Assembly: GCA_025924435.1 (NCBI GenBank)
Contig: JAICIL010000036.1
Location: 1-21,001, forward strand
Source: Chloroflexia bacterium
Lineage (GTDB): Bacteria > Chloroflexota > Chloroflexia > Thermomicrobiales > JALYUS01
Reading direction: 5' to 3'
DNA length: 21,001 nt
In this document: positions 1 to 7,214 of the stretch, in pieces
Numbering within the stretch: position 1 is the first letter of the stretch
Layout: each line of letters starts with the position of its first letter
Translations under genes and position numbers: made by a program
Notes under the pieces: generated by a model
Told to the model about the DNA's origin: nothing
Databases searched by the model: none
What the model saw: the letters and a program-made list of their open reading frames with translations, nothing else

Positions 1-214
1 CCGCTGCGGTGGTCGCTCCGCCCGAAGCGGTCGTCGCGGCGGCGGTGGCGCCGCCCGGCGCCTTTGTCGCGGCCGTCGTCGCCGGGGCGGTGGTCGCGCT
101 CCCGCCGCCGCACGCGCTCAGAATTGCCGCGAGCGCGCCCGTCGCGGCGGTGCCGACCCCCAACCGGAGCAGATTCCGGCGTGAGAGCCGCGTATCCCGT
201 TCCATCCCTTCCAC
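1..214 (-). CDS. Sugar ABC transporter solute-binding lipoprotein, N-terminal part (cut by window edge)
   Basis: Read on the minus strand from a GTG, the first 71 codons give a twin-arginine lipoprotein signal: RLSRRNLLRLG, a hydrophobic stretch, then the lipobox LSAC followed by GGG. An Ala/Thr/Gly-rich linker follows, as is typical between the lipid anchor and the binding domain. The start is the GTG at 214, with AAGGAG eight bases upstream; an in-frame ATG three codons later has worse spacing. The gene begins 46 bases after the MalG-like permease, so it is very probably the extracellular sugar-binding component of this CUT1 transporter. The binding domain lies outside the window, so the ligand and the subfamily cannot be judged. 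The identification rests on the signal and on the context. Confidence 0.8.
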   Translation of the reverse strand, partial: MEGMERDTRLSRRNLLRLGVGTAATGALAAILSACGGGSATTAPATTAATKAPGGATAAATTASGGATTAA

Positions 215-260
215 GTTGTTGTCTCCTTCGCTGCAATGAACACGACGATGCGAACCGCCG

Positions 261-1097
261 CTATCCCTTGACGGAACCGGCGGTGAGTCCCCGAATCAGT
301 TGGCGCTGCCCGACGACGAGCAGCGCGATGGTCGGCACGAGGACGAGGACGACCCCGGCCATGATGAGATTATAGGAGAGCGACTCCTCGTTGCGCAGGA
401 AGTTGATGCCGATCTGCGTCGTGCGCATGTTCCGGCTGTCCGTGACGAGCAGCGGCCAGAGGTACTGGTTCCACGTCTGGAGAAAACTGTAGACGGCGAG
501 CGTGCCGAGCGCGGGCCGCGAGAGCGGGATGACGATGGTGAGCAGGTAGCGCAGGCTGCCGCAGCCGTCCAGGATCGCGGCGTCGTGCAGTTCGGAGGGG
601 ATCGTCAAGAAGAACTGCCGGAGCAGGAAGGTGCCGAAGCCCGTCGCGACGAACGGCGCGATCAGGCCGAGGTACGAGTCCTTCCAGCCCCACTGCGAGA
701 TCGTCTGGTAGTTCGGGATCAGCGTCACCTCGAAGGGGATCATCAGGGTGGCGAGGAAGAGCATGAAGAGCGCGGTGCGCCCACGGAACTCGCGGACGGC
801 GAAGGCGTACGCCGCGAGGCTCGCCGTCACCAACTGCGCGATCATCACGGACGCCGCGACGATGAAACTGTTGAGGATGTAACGCGGGATGGGCAGCCGC
901 TCCAGCACGGCGCGGTAGTTGTCGAGCCGGAACGCGCCGGGCAGGAAGCGCGGCGGGTACTGCGCCACCTCGTCCTGCGTCATGAAGGAGACGGTGAGCG
1001 CGTAGAGGAGCGGGAAGAGGATGATGAGCGCCACGATGGTGAGCAGCGCGTAGAGGAGGATTTTCCGCACGAGGCGCGTATTGGGCGAGCCGCTCAT
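261..1097 (-). CDS. Carbohydrate ABC transporter permease, MalG type
   Basis: 278 aa, normal for the family. An N-terminal membrane helix (about residues 12-36) is followed by a periplasmic segment and about five more helices. The cytoplasmic EAA loop that docks on the ATPase is visible at about 168-187 (ELHDAAILDGCGSLRYL, then IPLSRPAL). This is one half of the membrane channel of a CUT1 sugar importer. The start ATG overlaps the stop of the MalF-like permease by four bases (ATGA), so the two subunits are translationally coupled. No ATP-binding protein gene is seen here; CUT1 systems often use a shared MsiK/UgpC-type ATPase encoded elsewhere. The substrate is not predictable from the sequence. 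Confidence 0.93.
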   Translation of the reverse strand: MSGSPNTRLVRKILLYALLTIVALIILFPLLYALTVSFMTQDEVAQYPPRFLPGAFRLDNYRAVLERLPIPRYILNSFIVAASVMIAQLVTASLAAYAFAVREFRGRTALFMLFLATLMIPFEVTLIPNYQTISQWGWKDSYLGLIAPFVATGFGTFLLRQFFLTIPSELHDAAILDGCGSLRYLLTIVIPLSRPALGTLAVYSFLQTWNQYLWPLLVTDSRNMRTTQIGINFLRNEESLSYNLIMAGVVLVLVPTIALLVVGQRQLIRGLTAGSVKG

Positions 1098-2032
1098 TGG
1101 TAGAACACCCTGCCTTCCAGCGACTTGAACTGGATGCCGGTCAGCGCGACGAGGATGACGAAGAGGATGACCGCCTGCGCCGACGCATAGGCGGAGTGGA
1201 AGTTGAAGAAGGCGTCGCGGTAGATCGAGTAGACGACGACATTCGTCGCGCTCGCCGGGCCGCCTTTGGTGAGCACGTCAATCTGCGCGAAACTCTGGAA
1301 CGCGGCGATCACCGAGATGACGCTGACGAAAAAGAGCGTCGGCGACAGGAGCGGCAGCGTGACGTTGAAGAACATCCGCGCCGGGCCAGCACCGTCAATC
1401 CGCGCGCTCTCGTACAGTTCCTCCGGGATGCCCTGCAAGCCGCTGAGGAGGATCGTGAAGTTGAAACCGAGGCCGAGCCAGATCGTGCCGATCGCGATGG
1501 CCCAGAGCGCCGAATTCGTATGCGTCAACCATTGGACGGGCGACAGGCCGACGCGCGTCAGGAAGTAGTTCAGCGCGCCGACGCTCGGGTTATAGAGGAG
1601 GGCGAAGATCACCGCGCCCGCGCCGACCGAGACGCCGATCGTGATCGCGAAGGCGACGCGATAGACCGCGATCGCCCGCAGCCGCAGGTTCGCCATCACC
1701 GCGAGCAGCAGCGCGACGGCCAGCCCGATCGGCACGGTGTAGAGCGTGTAGAGGAGCGTAATCTTGAGCGAGTTCCGGTAATCGGGGGATGAGAGCGCGT
1801 TCTTGTATTGGTCCAGGCCGACATAGACATCCGACGTGCCGCCGAACGGATTGTCCGCATGGAGGCTGATCCAGACCGACTTCACGACCGGATAGAAGAC
1901 GAAAATTGTGAAGGCGACCAGCGAGGGGAGCAGGTAGAGGAGCGACACGAGCGTCGCCTGCACCTCGCGCATCCGCAATGTGCCGCTCGAACGCGCACGG
2001 GGAACCGGTACACTGGCTTGCTCAGTGGCCAC
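1094..2032 (-). CDS. Sugar ABC transporter permease, MalF/UgpA type
   Basis: 312 aa with a first membrane helix at about residues 30-52 and further helices in the usual MalF/UgpA pattern. The EAA loop is clear (EELYESARIDGAGPARMF, then LPLLSPT). It is the partner channel subunit of the MalG-like permease, with which it shares an ATGA overlap. The chosen start is GTG at 2032, supported by GAGG seven bases upstream; an out-of-frame ATG lies four bases earlier. It is the first gene of a minus-strand operon and has a good sigma-70 promoter about 30 bases ahead of it. The solute-binding protein comes last in this operon, whereas many CUT1 operons place it first. Confidence 0.93.
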   Translation of the reverse strand: MATEQASVPVPRARSSGTLRMREVQATLVSLLYLLPSLVAFTIFVFYPVVKSVWISLHADNPFGGTSDVYVGLDQYKNALSSPDYRNSLKITLLYTLYTVPIGLAVALLLAVMANLRLRAIAVYRVAFAITIGVSVGAGAVIFALLYNPSVGALNYFLTRVGLSPVQWLTHTNSALWAIAIGTIWLGLGFNFTILLSGLQGIPEELYESARIDGAGPARMFFNVTLPLLSPTLFFVSVISVIAAFQSFAQIDVLTKGGPASATNVVVYSIYRDAFFNFHSAYASAQAVILFVILVALTGIQFKSLEGRVFYQ

Positions 2033-2069
2033 GCATTTTCCTCATCACGAACGGACATTCCTCTGCATC

Positions 2070-2097
2070 GTTATAACACTCCGCGACCAATCGTCAA
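2070..2097 (-). promoter_or_regulatory. Sigma-70-type promoter of the ABC transporter operon
   Basis: On the minus strand a TTGACG -35 box (2092-2097) is followed after 16 bases by a TATAAC -10 box (2070-2075). Each matches the consensus at five of six positions. The predicted start near 2063 leaves a leader of about 30 bases before the GTG at 2032. The large heptamer inverted repeat begins 12 bases upstream of the -35 box, so it could affect regulator or polymerase access. Confidence 0.65.
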
Positions 2098-2108
2098 GCC
2101 TGGCGAGG

Positions 2109-2186
2109 GAGTTCGGAGTTCGGAGTTCGATGTTCGTAGACCTGATACTGCGAACTCCGAACATCGAACATCGAACGCCGAACTCC
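2109..2186. repeat. Inverted pair of heptamer tandem arrays (GAGTTCG family)
   Basis: Four tandem 7-bp units on the left (GAGTTCG three times, then ATGTTCG, 2109-2136) and five on the right (CGAACTC, CGAACAT twice, CGAACGC, CGAACTC, 2151-2185) are reverse complements of the pattern NNGTTCG. A 14-base loop separates them. Together they could fold into a stem of about 28 bp with a few mismatches. No reading frame is conserved. The element lies directly upstream of the ABC operon promoter. It belongs with the arrays at 5031, 13164 and 15138 in being a short, intergenic, 7-mer-like tandem array. Confidence 0.85.
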
Positions 2187-2348
2187 CCGATGTGATTGGA
2201 TCGTACGCGTGCCGGAGCGAACCTGTCCGATTGGCCACGCGCATCCGGCCCGAACGGACGGTGTGGCACGGTTTGTGCCTTGGCATACTCAGAAAGCATT
2301 GGGACGGGCACTCGGGACATGGCACAGAGAAGGATGGAGGAACCACCG

Positions 2349-2483
2349 ATGCAGTTTTTCGTAGAACTTTTGCTGTGGCACGTGATTATCGCGGCCTTCC
2401 TCGTCGGCGCGCTCATGCTCTCGCGCGGCGCGCGGCAATCGCAGTCGCCGATGACCTTCACGAACGATCCGTCGGGCGACTAA
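2349..2483 (+). CDS. Small single-pass membrane protein (44 aa), unknown function
   Basis: An ATG with GGAGG eight bases upstream opens a 44-codon frame. It starts MQFFVELLLWHVIIAAFLVG, one hydrophobic helix covering about residues 3-24, and continues with a polar tail of about 20 residues (SRGARQSQ, ending NDPSGD). The strong ribosome site, the clean hydrophobic/hydrophilic split and a terminator 35 bases after the stop argue that it is a real gene. It is too short for most gene callers. It stands alone on the plus strand between two minus-strand units. I do not recognise a family and assign no function. Confidence 0.6.
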   Translation: MQFFVELLLWHVIIAAFLVGALMLSRGARQSQSPMTFTNDPSGD

Positions 2484-2517
2484 CGGCGCGGCTCCCGCGC
2501 GAGGACATGTATACAAA

Positions 2518-2556
2518 CGGGGTGGCAGGCCGCGTTGCCTGCCACCCCGTTTCCTT
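2518..2556. terminator. Bidirectional rho-independent terminator
   Basis: A perfect 13-bp stem, CGGGGTGGCAGGC (2518-2530) against its complement (2537-2549), has a 6-base loop. It is followed by TTTCCTT on the plus strand and preceded by ACAAA, which gives TTTGT on the minus strand. It lies between the convergent 44-aa gene (+) and the SDR gene (-), so it can end both transcripts. Confidence 0.8.
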
Positions 2557-2581
2557 CGTGTTGCAAATGCTGTGCGAGCGA

Positions 2582-2605
2582 GGCCCACGAACGATGCCGT
2601 GGGCC
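2582..2605. repeat. Short perfect inverted repeat downstream of the SDR gene
   Basis: GGCCCACG and CGTGGGCC flank an 8-base loop. This second hairpin lies between the terminator and the end of the SDR gene. It has no T-run, so it more likely protects or processes the SDR mRNA 3' end than terminates it. Just after it a 7-base word, GTTTGCT, occurs twice in tandem (about 2610-2623). Confidence 0.5.
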
Positions 2606-2636
2606 ACGCCGTTTGCTGTTTGCTTTCCGCCGCCCG

Positions 2637-3515
2637 CTATCCCGCCGTCGTCTCGCCGCCGAGCAGCGTGAGGATTTCACCGGTGATGTAACTGGAGTCG
2701 GCGTCCGAGGCGAAGAAGACGTAGGCGGGCGCGATTTCCTCCGGCTGCGCGGCGCGCTTCATCGGCACCTGCTCGCCGAATTTGGCGGCGGCCTCCGGCG
2801 GCTTGTTGTCCGAGACGTTGAGCGGCGTCCAGACGGGGCCGGGCGCGACGCAGTTGACGCGGATCTGCTTCTCGGTGAGGTTCTGCGCCAGCGACTTCGT
2901 GAAGGCGTGGATCGCCCCCTTCGTGGACGAGTAATCAATCAGGTTCTTGCTCCCTTGCAGCCCGGTGATCGAGCCGGTGTTGATGATCGCGCCGCCCGCT
3001 TTCAGGTGCGGCACGGCGGCCTTCGCCATGCGGAAGTAGCCGTAGATGTTCGTCTTGAAGGTGTGGTCGAACTGCTCGTCGGGAATCTCCTCGATGCTCT
3101 GCTGCGCGTTCTGGTACGCGGCGTTGTTGACGAGGATGTCCAGTTTGCCCAGTTCCCGCACCGTCCGCTCGACGGCCTCGCGGCAGAAGTTCGGGTCGGT
3201 CACGTCGCCGGGGATGAGGAGTGCCTTGCGCCCCTCGGACTCGATCGCCCGCTTCGTCTCCTCGGCGTCGCTCTGCTCCTGGGGGAGGTAGACGATCGCG
3301 ACGTCCGCCCCCTCGCGCGCATAGAGCGCCGCCACCGCCCGCCCGATCCCGGAGTCGCCGCCCGTGATCAGCGCGGCCTTGCCCGCCAGTTTCCCGGCGG
3401 CCTTGTAGCGCGGCGCGTGATACTGCGGCTGCGGTTGCATCCGGGACTCAAGCCCCGGTTTCTCCTGGTGCTGAGCGGGCTGCGGCGGTTTGGGCTCCTG
3501 CTGCGTCTGTGCCAT
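2637..3515 (-). CDS. SDR family oxidoreductase, general-stress type
   Basis: 292 aa from the ATG at 3515, which has GAGGAG eight bases upstream; the longer frame from a TTG lacks a ribosome site. A Gln/Pro-rich N-terminal tail of about 40 residues (KPPQPAQHQEKPG) precedes a classical Rossmann SDR domain. Visible motifs are TGGDSGIGRA (NAD(P) binding), the conserved NNAA, the active-site Ser in NTGSITG, YSSTKGA (the catalytic Tyr and Lys of YxxxK) and the PGPVWTPL segment. The tail plus this SDR type resembles the YdaD/YhdF/YghA group of stress-induced dehydrogenases. The substrate is unknown. Two small, highly charged proteins are encoded just upstream on the same strand, with a 20-base gap to the nearer one, which suggests a stress-related unit. 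Confidence 0.9.
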   Translation of the reverse strand: MAQTQQEPKPPQPAQHQEKPGLESRMQPQPQYHAPRYKAAGKLAGKAALITGGDSGIGRAVAALYAREGADVAIVYLPQEQSDAEETKRAIESEGRKALLIPGDVTDPNFCREAVERTVRELGKLDILVNNAAYQNAQQSIEEIPDEQFDHTFKTNIYGYFRMAKAAVPHLKAGGAIINTGSITGLQGSKNLIDYSSTKGAIHAFTKSLAQNLTEKQIRVNCVAPGPVWTPLNVSDNKPPEAAAKFGEQVPMKRAAQPEEIAPAYVFFASDADSSYITGEILTLLGGETTAG

Positions 3516-3535
3516 CTTCGGCGCTCCTCTCGTGT

Positions 3536-3820
3536 TCAATGCGACGGGGAATGACGTTCGGCCTCATCCTGCTCCCGCTCCGCGCCGTCCGCCGCGTTCC
3601 CCTCGCGCGCCGCCTCCCGCGCATCCGGCGAGGGGAACACCGGCTCCCGCGTTTGTTCACGTTTCCGTTCCGCGTCCTCGATCATCCGCTCGATACGCCG
3701 CTCGTGCGGGCGCTCCATCTCGACATCTTCCCGCTGCTGCTCGTCGTCCATCGCGCGGGCAATTTCCCGCTCTTCCCGGTTGACCGCCGCGTCGGACGTC
3801 ATGCGATTCGTTTCCGCCAA
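3536..3820 (-). CDS. Small highly charged hydrophilic protein, unknown function
   Basis: 94 aa, composed mostly of Glu, Arg, Asp and Ala, with no hydrophobic core and no transmembrane segment (for example AVNREEREIARAMDDEQQ). It is probably disordered or a long charged helix. The frame opens with a TTG at 3820 that has GAGAGG about ten bases upstream; an in-frame ATG at 3802 is the alternative. It ends 20 bases before the SDR gene on the same strand and follows another hydrophilic gene. Such proteins often accompany general-stress SDRs, so a protective role is possible, but this is inferred from composition and context only. Confidence 0.6.
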   Translation of the reverse strand: MAETNRMTSDAAVNREEREIARAMDDEQQREDVEMERPHERRIERMIEDAERKREQTREPVFPSPDAREAAREGNAADGAEREQDEAERHSPSH

Positions 3821-3885
3821 TGTGTGTCATCCTCTCTCTATGCGGCGGGCTATCGTCGCTCGCGATGCAGGCGCCGCCACGATTC

Positions 3886-4233
3886 CTATGCGTCGCCGCT
3901 CATGGTGCGGTCGCGGCCACCCGTGCCGGTCGCGCCGACATCGTCGCACATCCCGCCCGCGCCGGTGTCGGCGCTGAGGTCGGTCCTGCCCAGATCAACC
4001 TCGCCGAAGTTCGCGCCGGGATTGCGCGGCGTCGCCGCCTGATGTTCCGGTGCGTCCGCGCGGCCGTGGCCCGTGCCCGTCGTGTCCGTCTCGCGGTCGC
4101 GTTCCTCGCTCACGTAGGCATCGCGCTCATCCGCACGCCGCTCGTCGTCGGTGCCCGTGCGGCCCATGCCCGCGCTCCGGTCCGCGTCCCGATGCCGGTC
4201 CGCGCTGCCCATGCCGTTCGTCGTATTCGCCAT
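3886..4233 (-). CDS. Hydrophilic Gly/Asp/Arg-rich small protein, unknown function
   Basis: 115 aa from the ATG at 4233, with AAAGGA seven bases upstream. The same frame stays open far upstream, but that part is antisense to the DUF4395 gene and is not credible. The protein is rich in Asp, Arg, Thr and Gly (RHRDADRSAGMGRTGTDDE), with no membrane segment and one Cys. It looks intrinsically disordered and hydrophilin-like. It is the first gene of a minus-strand series (this gene, the 94-aa protein, the SDR) with a 65-base gap to the next. I do not recognise a named family. Confidence 0.55.
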   Translation of the reverse strand: MANTTNGMGSADRHRDADRSAGMGRTGTDDERRADERDAYVSEERDRETDTTGTGHGRADAPEHQAATPRNPGANFGEVDLGRTDLSADTGAGGMCDDVGATGTGGRDRTMSGDA

Positions 4234-4497
4234 CGTCGTATCCTTTCCCGATGAGGTCGCCATGCCGTCGGGGCGTCGCCCCGGCCCGTTGGCTGCAACA
4301 TAGGTGCCAGAAGCGCGCGGCCTCCCCCGCCGCATCACCCGCGCGGGCGGATGCGTCGCGCGGCGATGATGAGACGAACAATTTGGCGCGTACGGGTGTA
4401 TATTTCTCCTCAGTACACGATGCCGGTATGCCGCGCCGATCCGGAACGGGGCAGGTGGCGAGAATATCCGCCGATAGCGAAAGGGACCCGGGCAGCG

Positions 4498-5013
4498 ATG
4501 GCGACGAAGGACATCTTCACATTCCCCAACCCGGTCAATGAGGTCTCGGCGCGCGTCGTCGCCGCCGGTGTCGTGGCGATGGCGACGGCGACCGTGGCGT
4601 CGCGCCGCCGCTGGCTGATCGTGCCGCTCGCCTACGGCTTCGTGGCCCGTGCCCTCACCGGCCCGACGCTCAGCCCGCTGGGCCAGGTGGCGACCCGCGT
4701 CGTCACGCCCCGGCTGCCGATGCCGCCGAAGGAGGTCGCCGGGCCGCCGAAGCGGTTCGCGCAGACGCTCGGCGCCGGCATCTCGCTGGCCGCGCTCGCG
4801 CTCGCCTTCCCCTTCAAGCGCACCAATGCCGCCCTCGCTCTCGTCGGGATGATGGCGGTCTTCGCGACGCTGGAATCCGGCTTCGGCTTCTGCGTCGGCT
4901 GCAAAATCTTCGGCGTGCTGATGAAAATGGGCATCATCCCGGAAGAGGTCTGCGCAGAGTGCGCGAACATCTGGGCACGCCCGAACACCGGAACGGACGC
5001 GCCCGCCGCCTGA
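4498..5013 (+). CDS. DUF4395 family membrane protein
   Basis: 171 aa from the ATG at 4498 (MATKDIFTFPNPVNEVSARV). The family hallmark is an N-terminal FPNPVNE-like segment, several hydrophobic helices and a Cys-rich end; here the C-terminal part carries CVGCKIF and EEVCAECANIW, so C-x2-C and C-x2-C motifs are visible. About four membrane segments can be drawn (roughly 15-33, 38-55, 95-110, 113-135). The cysteines suggest a thiol-redox or metal role, in line with DUF4395 neighbours elsewhere, but the function is not established. The ribosome site is weak (AAAGGG, 12 bases upstream), so the exact start is less sure than the gene. It is convergent with the S9 peptidase across an inverted repeat. 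Confidence 0.85.
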   Translation: MATKDIFTFPNPVNEVSARVVAAGVVAMATATVASRRRWLIVPLAYGFVARALTGPTLSPLGQVATRVVTPRLPMPPKEVAGPPKRFAQTLGAGISLAALALAFPFKRTNAALALVGMMAVFATLESGFGFCVGCKIFGVLMKMGIIPEEVCAECANIWARPNTGTDAPAA

Positions 5014-5030
5014 TACCAGGGGCGTGAAGA

Positions 5031-5096
5031 TGAACCACCAAGGCACCAAGAACACCAAGAAGAATCTCTTAGTGTTCTTGGCACCTTGGTGGTTCA
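5031..5096. repeat. Long inverted repeat built from CACCAAG units, between convergent genes
   Basis: The left arm (5031-5055) and right arm (5072-5096) are 25 bases each and complementary at 23 positions; the two mismatches are adjacent at 5044-5045. The left arm is itself an irregular tandem of CACCAAG, about three copies running through 5059, and AAGA/TCTT extends the stem inwards. It starts 17 bases after the DUF4395 stop and ends 10 bases before the S9 peptidase stop. It is therefore placed to act as a shared transcript end for both strands, although no strong T-run follows. Confidence 0.88.
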
Positions 5097-5106
5097 GAAA
5101 CCCGTT

Positions 5107-7050
5107 TTATCCCACGAGGTGATCGGTGAACCAGCCGAGGAGCCGCGTCAGCGCGTCCTGCTGCGTCCGGGGGCGGCCGCGCGTGAAGCCGTGCGACTCG
5201 CCGGGGTAGCGGACGAACTCGACCTCCCGCCGCAGTTTCCGCAGGGCGACGAAGAGCTGCTCCGCCTCCGTGACGCGGCAGGTGTAATCCTCCTCGCCGT
5301 GCATGATGAGCAGCGGCGTCGCGATCCGCGCCACGAGCGGCATCGCCGAGTGCGCCCGGTAGTAGGCCTCCGCCTCCCACGGCGCGCCGCCGCTGTCGAA
5401 ATCAATGGACTCCCACTGATCGGTCGTGCCGGAGAGGGTGGCGAGGTCGCTGATCGTCGCCATCGTCACGGCGGCGCGGAAGCGGTCGGTGTGCGCGATG
5501 ACATCGTTCGTCATGTAGCCGCCGTAGGAGCCGCCGAAGACGCCGAGCCGGTCCGGGTCCGCGACGCCGCGCGCAATCAGGGCGTCGAGCGCGGCCATGC
5601 TGTCCGCCCGCTCCTTCGCACCCCAGCCCGCGAGGATCGTATCCGCGAATTCCTTGCCGTAGCCCGCGCTGCCCCGGAAATTGACCGAGTAGACGGCGAA
5701 GCCGTGCGTGGCGAGCATCTGCTGCTGGTTCGAGAACTCCTCCCCGACCGCGCCGTGCGGCCCGCCGTGCAGGTGCAGCAGCGTCGGGAAGGGGCCGTCC
5801 GCCGCCGTCTTGCCGGGCGGGAGCCAGAGGACGCTCTCGACCTGCCGCCCATCCTCCGCCGTGATCGCGAACCGCTCCGGTCGGCTCACGGCGATTTCCG
5901 CCATTAGCGCGGCGTTCGTCCGCGTCAACTGCCGCCATGCGCCGCCGTTCCGGTCGCACGCCCAGACCTCGGTTGGCGCGTCCGGGCCGGTCCAGGGGAA
6001 GGCGAGCCGCGACCCGTCCGCGCTCATCGTCGGCCAGCCGGTGTCGCCCGTACCGGCGATCACCCGTGTTGCCTCGCCGTCCATACTGAAGCGGTACGCG
6101 CGCATATTGGCCGAGAAGTTGAGCACAACAAGGGCGGATTGGCTATCCGGCGACCAGAGGGGCGGATTGGCGGGCGCGGGCGGCTCCCATGCCCACACCC
6201 CCCGATCCAGATGCCCGGAGAGGTTCGTCGCTTCGCCGCCCGCCGCCGGGATGGTGTGCAGGTGATAATCCTCCGTGGAGCCGGTACGCGGGTTGCCGTT
6301 GTCGTAGTAGGCGATCCGCGCGCCGTCCGGCGACCACGCCGGACCTTGACAGACGCCGGTGCTGTGCGTCAGTTGGTGGAGGTCGCCGCCGTCCGCGTCG
6401 CTCGTGTAGATGTCCCAGACCCATTCGAGATCCCACTCCTCCCGGCGCGTCGTCACGAAGGCGAGGCGGCCGCCGTCCGGCGACCATATGGGCGTGAAGT
6501 GGTGCCATTCCCCGTCGGTAATTTGCCGCGTTTCGCCGCCCGGCACGTCCACGACGAAGAGGTGCCAGAAGCCGTCGCCGATGTAGCCGCTGCCGTTGAG
6601 GAACGTCCGCAGGCGGCGGGCGACGCGGGGCGCGTTTTTCGGCGGGTCCTTCGGCGTGACGCGGGCGGAGAAGGCGATGCGCGCGCCGTCCGGCGACCAG
6701 ACGGGCGCGCCCGCGCCGTGGTGCAGCGTCGTCAATTGGAGAGGATCGCCCCCGGCGAGCGGCAGCAGCCAGAGTTGCGGCGCATCCCCGCACCGGTCCG
6801 AAGTGAAGGCGATCCATCGCCCGTCCGGCGACCAGCGCGGATTGCCGTCGCGCACCGCGCCGCGTGTCAGTTGGCGCGGCTCCCCGCCGCCCGTCGGCAC
6901 AAGCCAGAGCGCGGAATACGCCTTGTCCCGCTCGACATCCATCGTCCCGACGGTGTAGACGACCCGCGCGCCGTCGGGCGAGATCTGCGGGTCGCCGACC
7001 GATTGCAGGCGGAGGATATCGTCGGGTTCGAGCGGGCGCGATAGCGTCAT
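5107..7050 (-). CDS. S9 family peptidase (prolyl oligopeptidase / acylaminoacyl-peptidase type)
   Basis: 647 aa, a normal length. The N-terminal half is a TolB/WD40-like beta-propeller with about seven SPDG repeats (QISPDG, then several WSPDG, and a degenerate MSADG). The C-terminal alpha/beta-hydrolase domain (about 410-647) has the nucleophile elbow GGSYGGYM (Ser about 508), the Asp in HGEEDYTC (about 588) and the His in ESHGF (about 620), so the triad is complete. No signal peptide is seen, so it is probably cytoplasmic and cleaves short peptides or blocked N-termini. The start is set by AAGGAGG six bases upstream of the ATG. It is transcribed divergently from TA-like module 1. Confidence 0.95.
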   Translation of the reverse strand: MTLSRPLEPDDILRLQSVGDPQISPDGARVVYTVGTMDVERDKAYSALWLVPTGGGEPRQLTRGAVRDGNPRWSPDGRWIAFTSDRCGDAPQLWLLPLAGGDPLQLTTLHHGAGAPVWSPDGARIAFSARVTPKDPPKNAPRVARRLRTFLNGSGYIGDGFWHLFVVDVPGGETRQITDGEWHHFTPIWSPDGGRLAFVTTRREEWDLEWVWDIYTSDADGGDLHQLTHSTGVCQGPAWSPDGARIAYYDNGNPRTGSTEDYHLHTIPAAGGEATNLSGHLDRGVWAWEPPAPANPPLWSPDSQSALVVLNFSANMRAYRFSMDGEATRVIAGTGDTGWPTMSADGSRLAFPWTGPDAPTEVWACDRNGGAWRQLTRTNAALMAEIAVSRPERFAITAEDGRQVESVLWLPPGKTAADGPFPTLLHLHGGPHGAVGEEFSNQQQMLATHGFAVYSVNFRGSAGYGKEFADTILAGWGAKERADSMAALDALIARGVADPDRLGVFGGSYGGYMTNDVIAHTDRFRAAVTMATISDLATLSGTTDQWESIDFDSGGAPWEAEAYYRAHSAMPLVARIATPLLIMHGEEDYTCRVTEAEQLFVALRKLRREVEFVRYPGESHGFTRGRPRTQQDALTRLLGWFTDHLVG

Positions 7051-7133
7051 ATGCGCCTCCTTCGGTGTATTCTATGCGCAGGTCGCCAGTCACATCGCCG
7101 GAGTATCGTAGCACGCTCCCATATGGGGAACCT

Positions 7134-7149
7134 ACTGTTGCGCAACGGT
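7134..7149. promoter_or_regulatory. Candidate operator palindrome upstream of TA-like module 1
   Basis: ACTGTTGCGCAACGGT is a 16-bp palindrome with one mismatched pair and a perfect 10-bp core, GTTGCGCAAC. It sits just upstream of the predicted -35 position of the promoter at 7171-7179. An autoregulated antitoxin operator is a natural reading, but short palindromes also occur by chance. Confidence 0.4.
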
Positions 7150-7170
7150 GTCGGCCTCATAGAGAGAAAA

Positions 7171-7179
7171 TGCTATGAT
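7171..7179 (+). promoter_or_regulatory. Extended -10 promoter of TA-like module 1
   Basis: TGCTATGAT contains an extended -10 (TGn) and TATGAT, five of six matches to consensus. No good -35 box lies at the right distance, as expected for extended -10 promoters. The predicted start near 7186 gives a leader of about 29 bases to the ATG at 7215, which has GAGG eight bases upstream. Confidence 0.5.
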
Positions 7180-7214
7180 GAGTGTGAATCGGACGGCCGA
7201 AGCGAGGATGAGCG

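Larger units (their letters stand above)
2033..2348. other. Intergenic region between divergent genes
   Basis: This stretch of about 316 bases holds the ABC operon promoter and the heptamer inverted repeat. From 2188 to 2330 I see no further gene and no convincing promoter for the small plus-strand gene. Short ORFs on both strands here cross the inverted repeat and are not credible. Confidence 0.6.

Noticed and set aside
300..1103. 267-codon open frame on the plus strand
   Set aside because: It is antisense to the MalG-like permease. The product is nearly all Glu, Arg and Asp, a mirror of membrane-protein codons.
4234..5058. N-terminal 275 codons of the frame that ends at 3886
   Set aside because: This part is antisense to DUF4395 and crosses the inverted repeat. 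The ATG at 4233 with its own ribosome site is the credible start.
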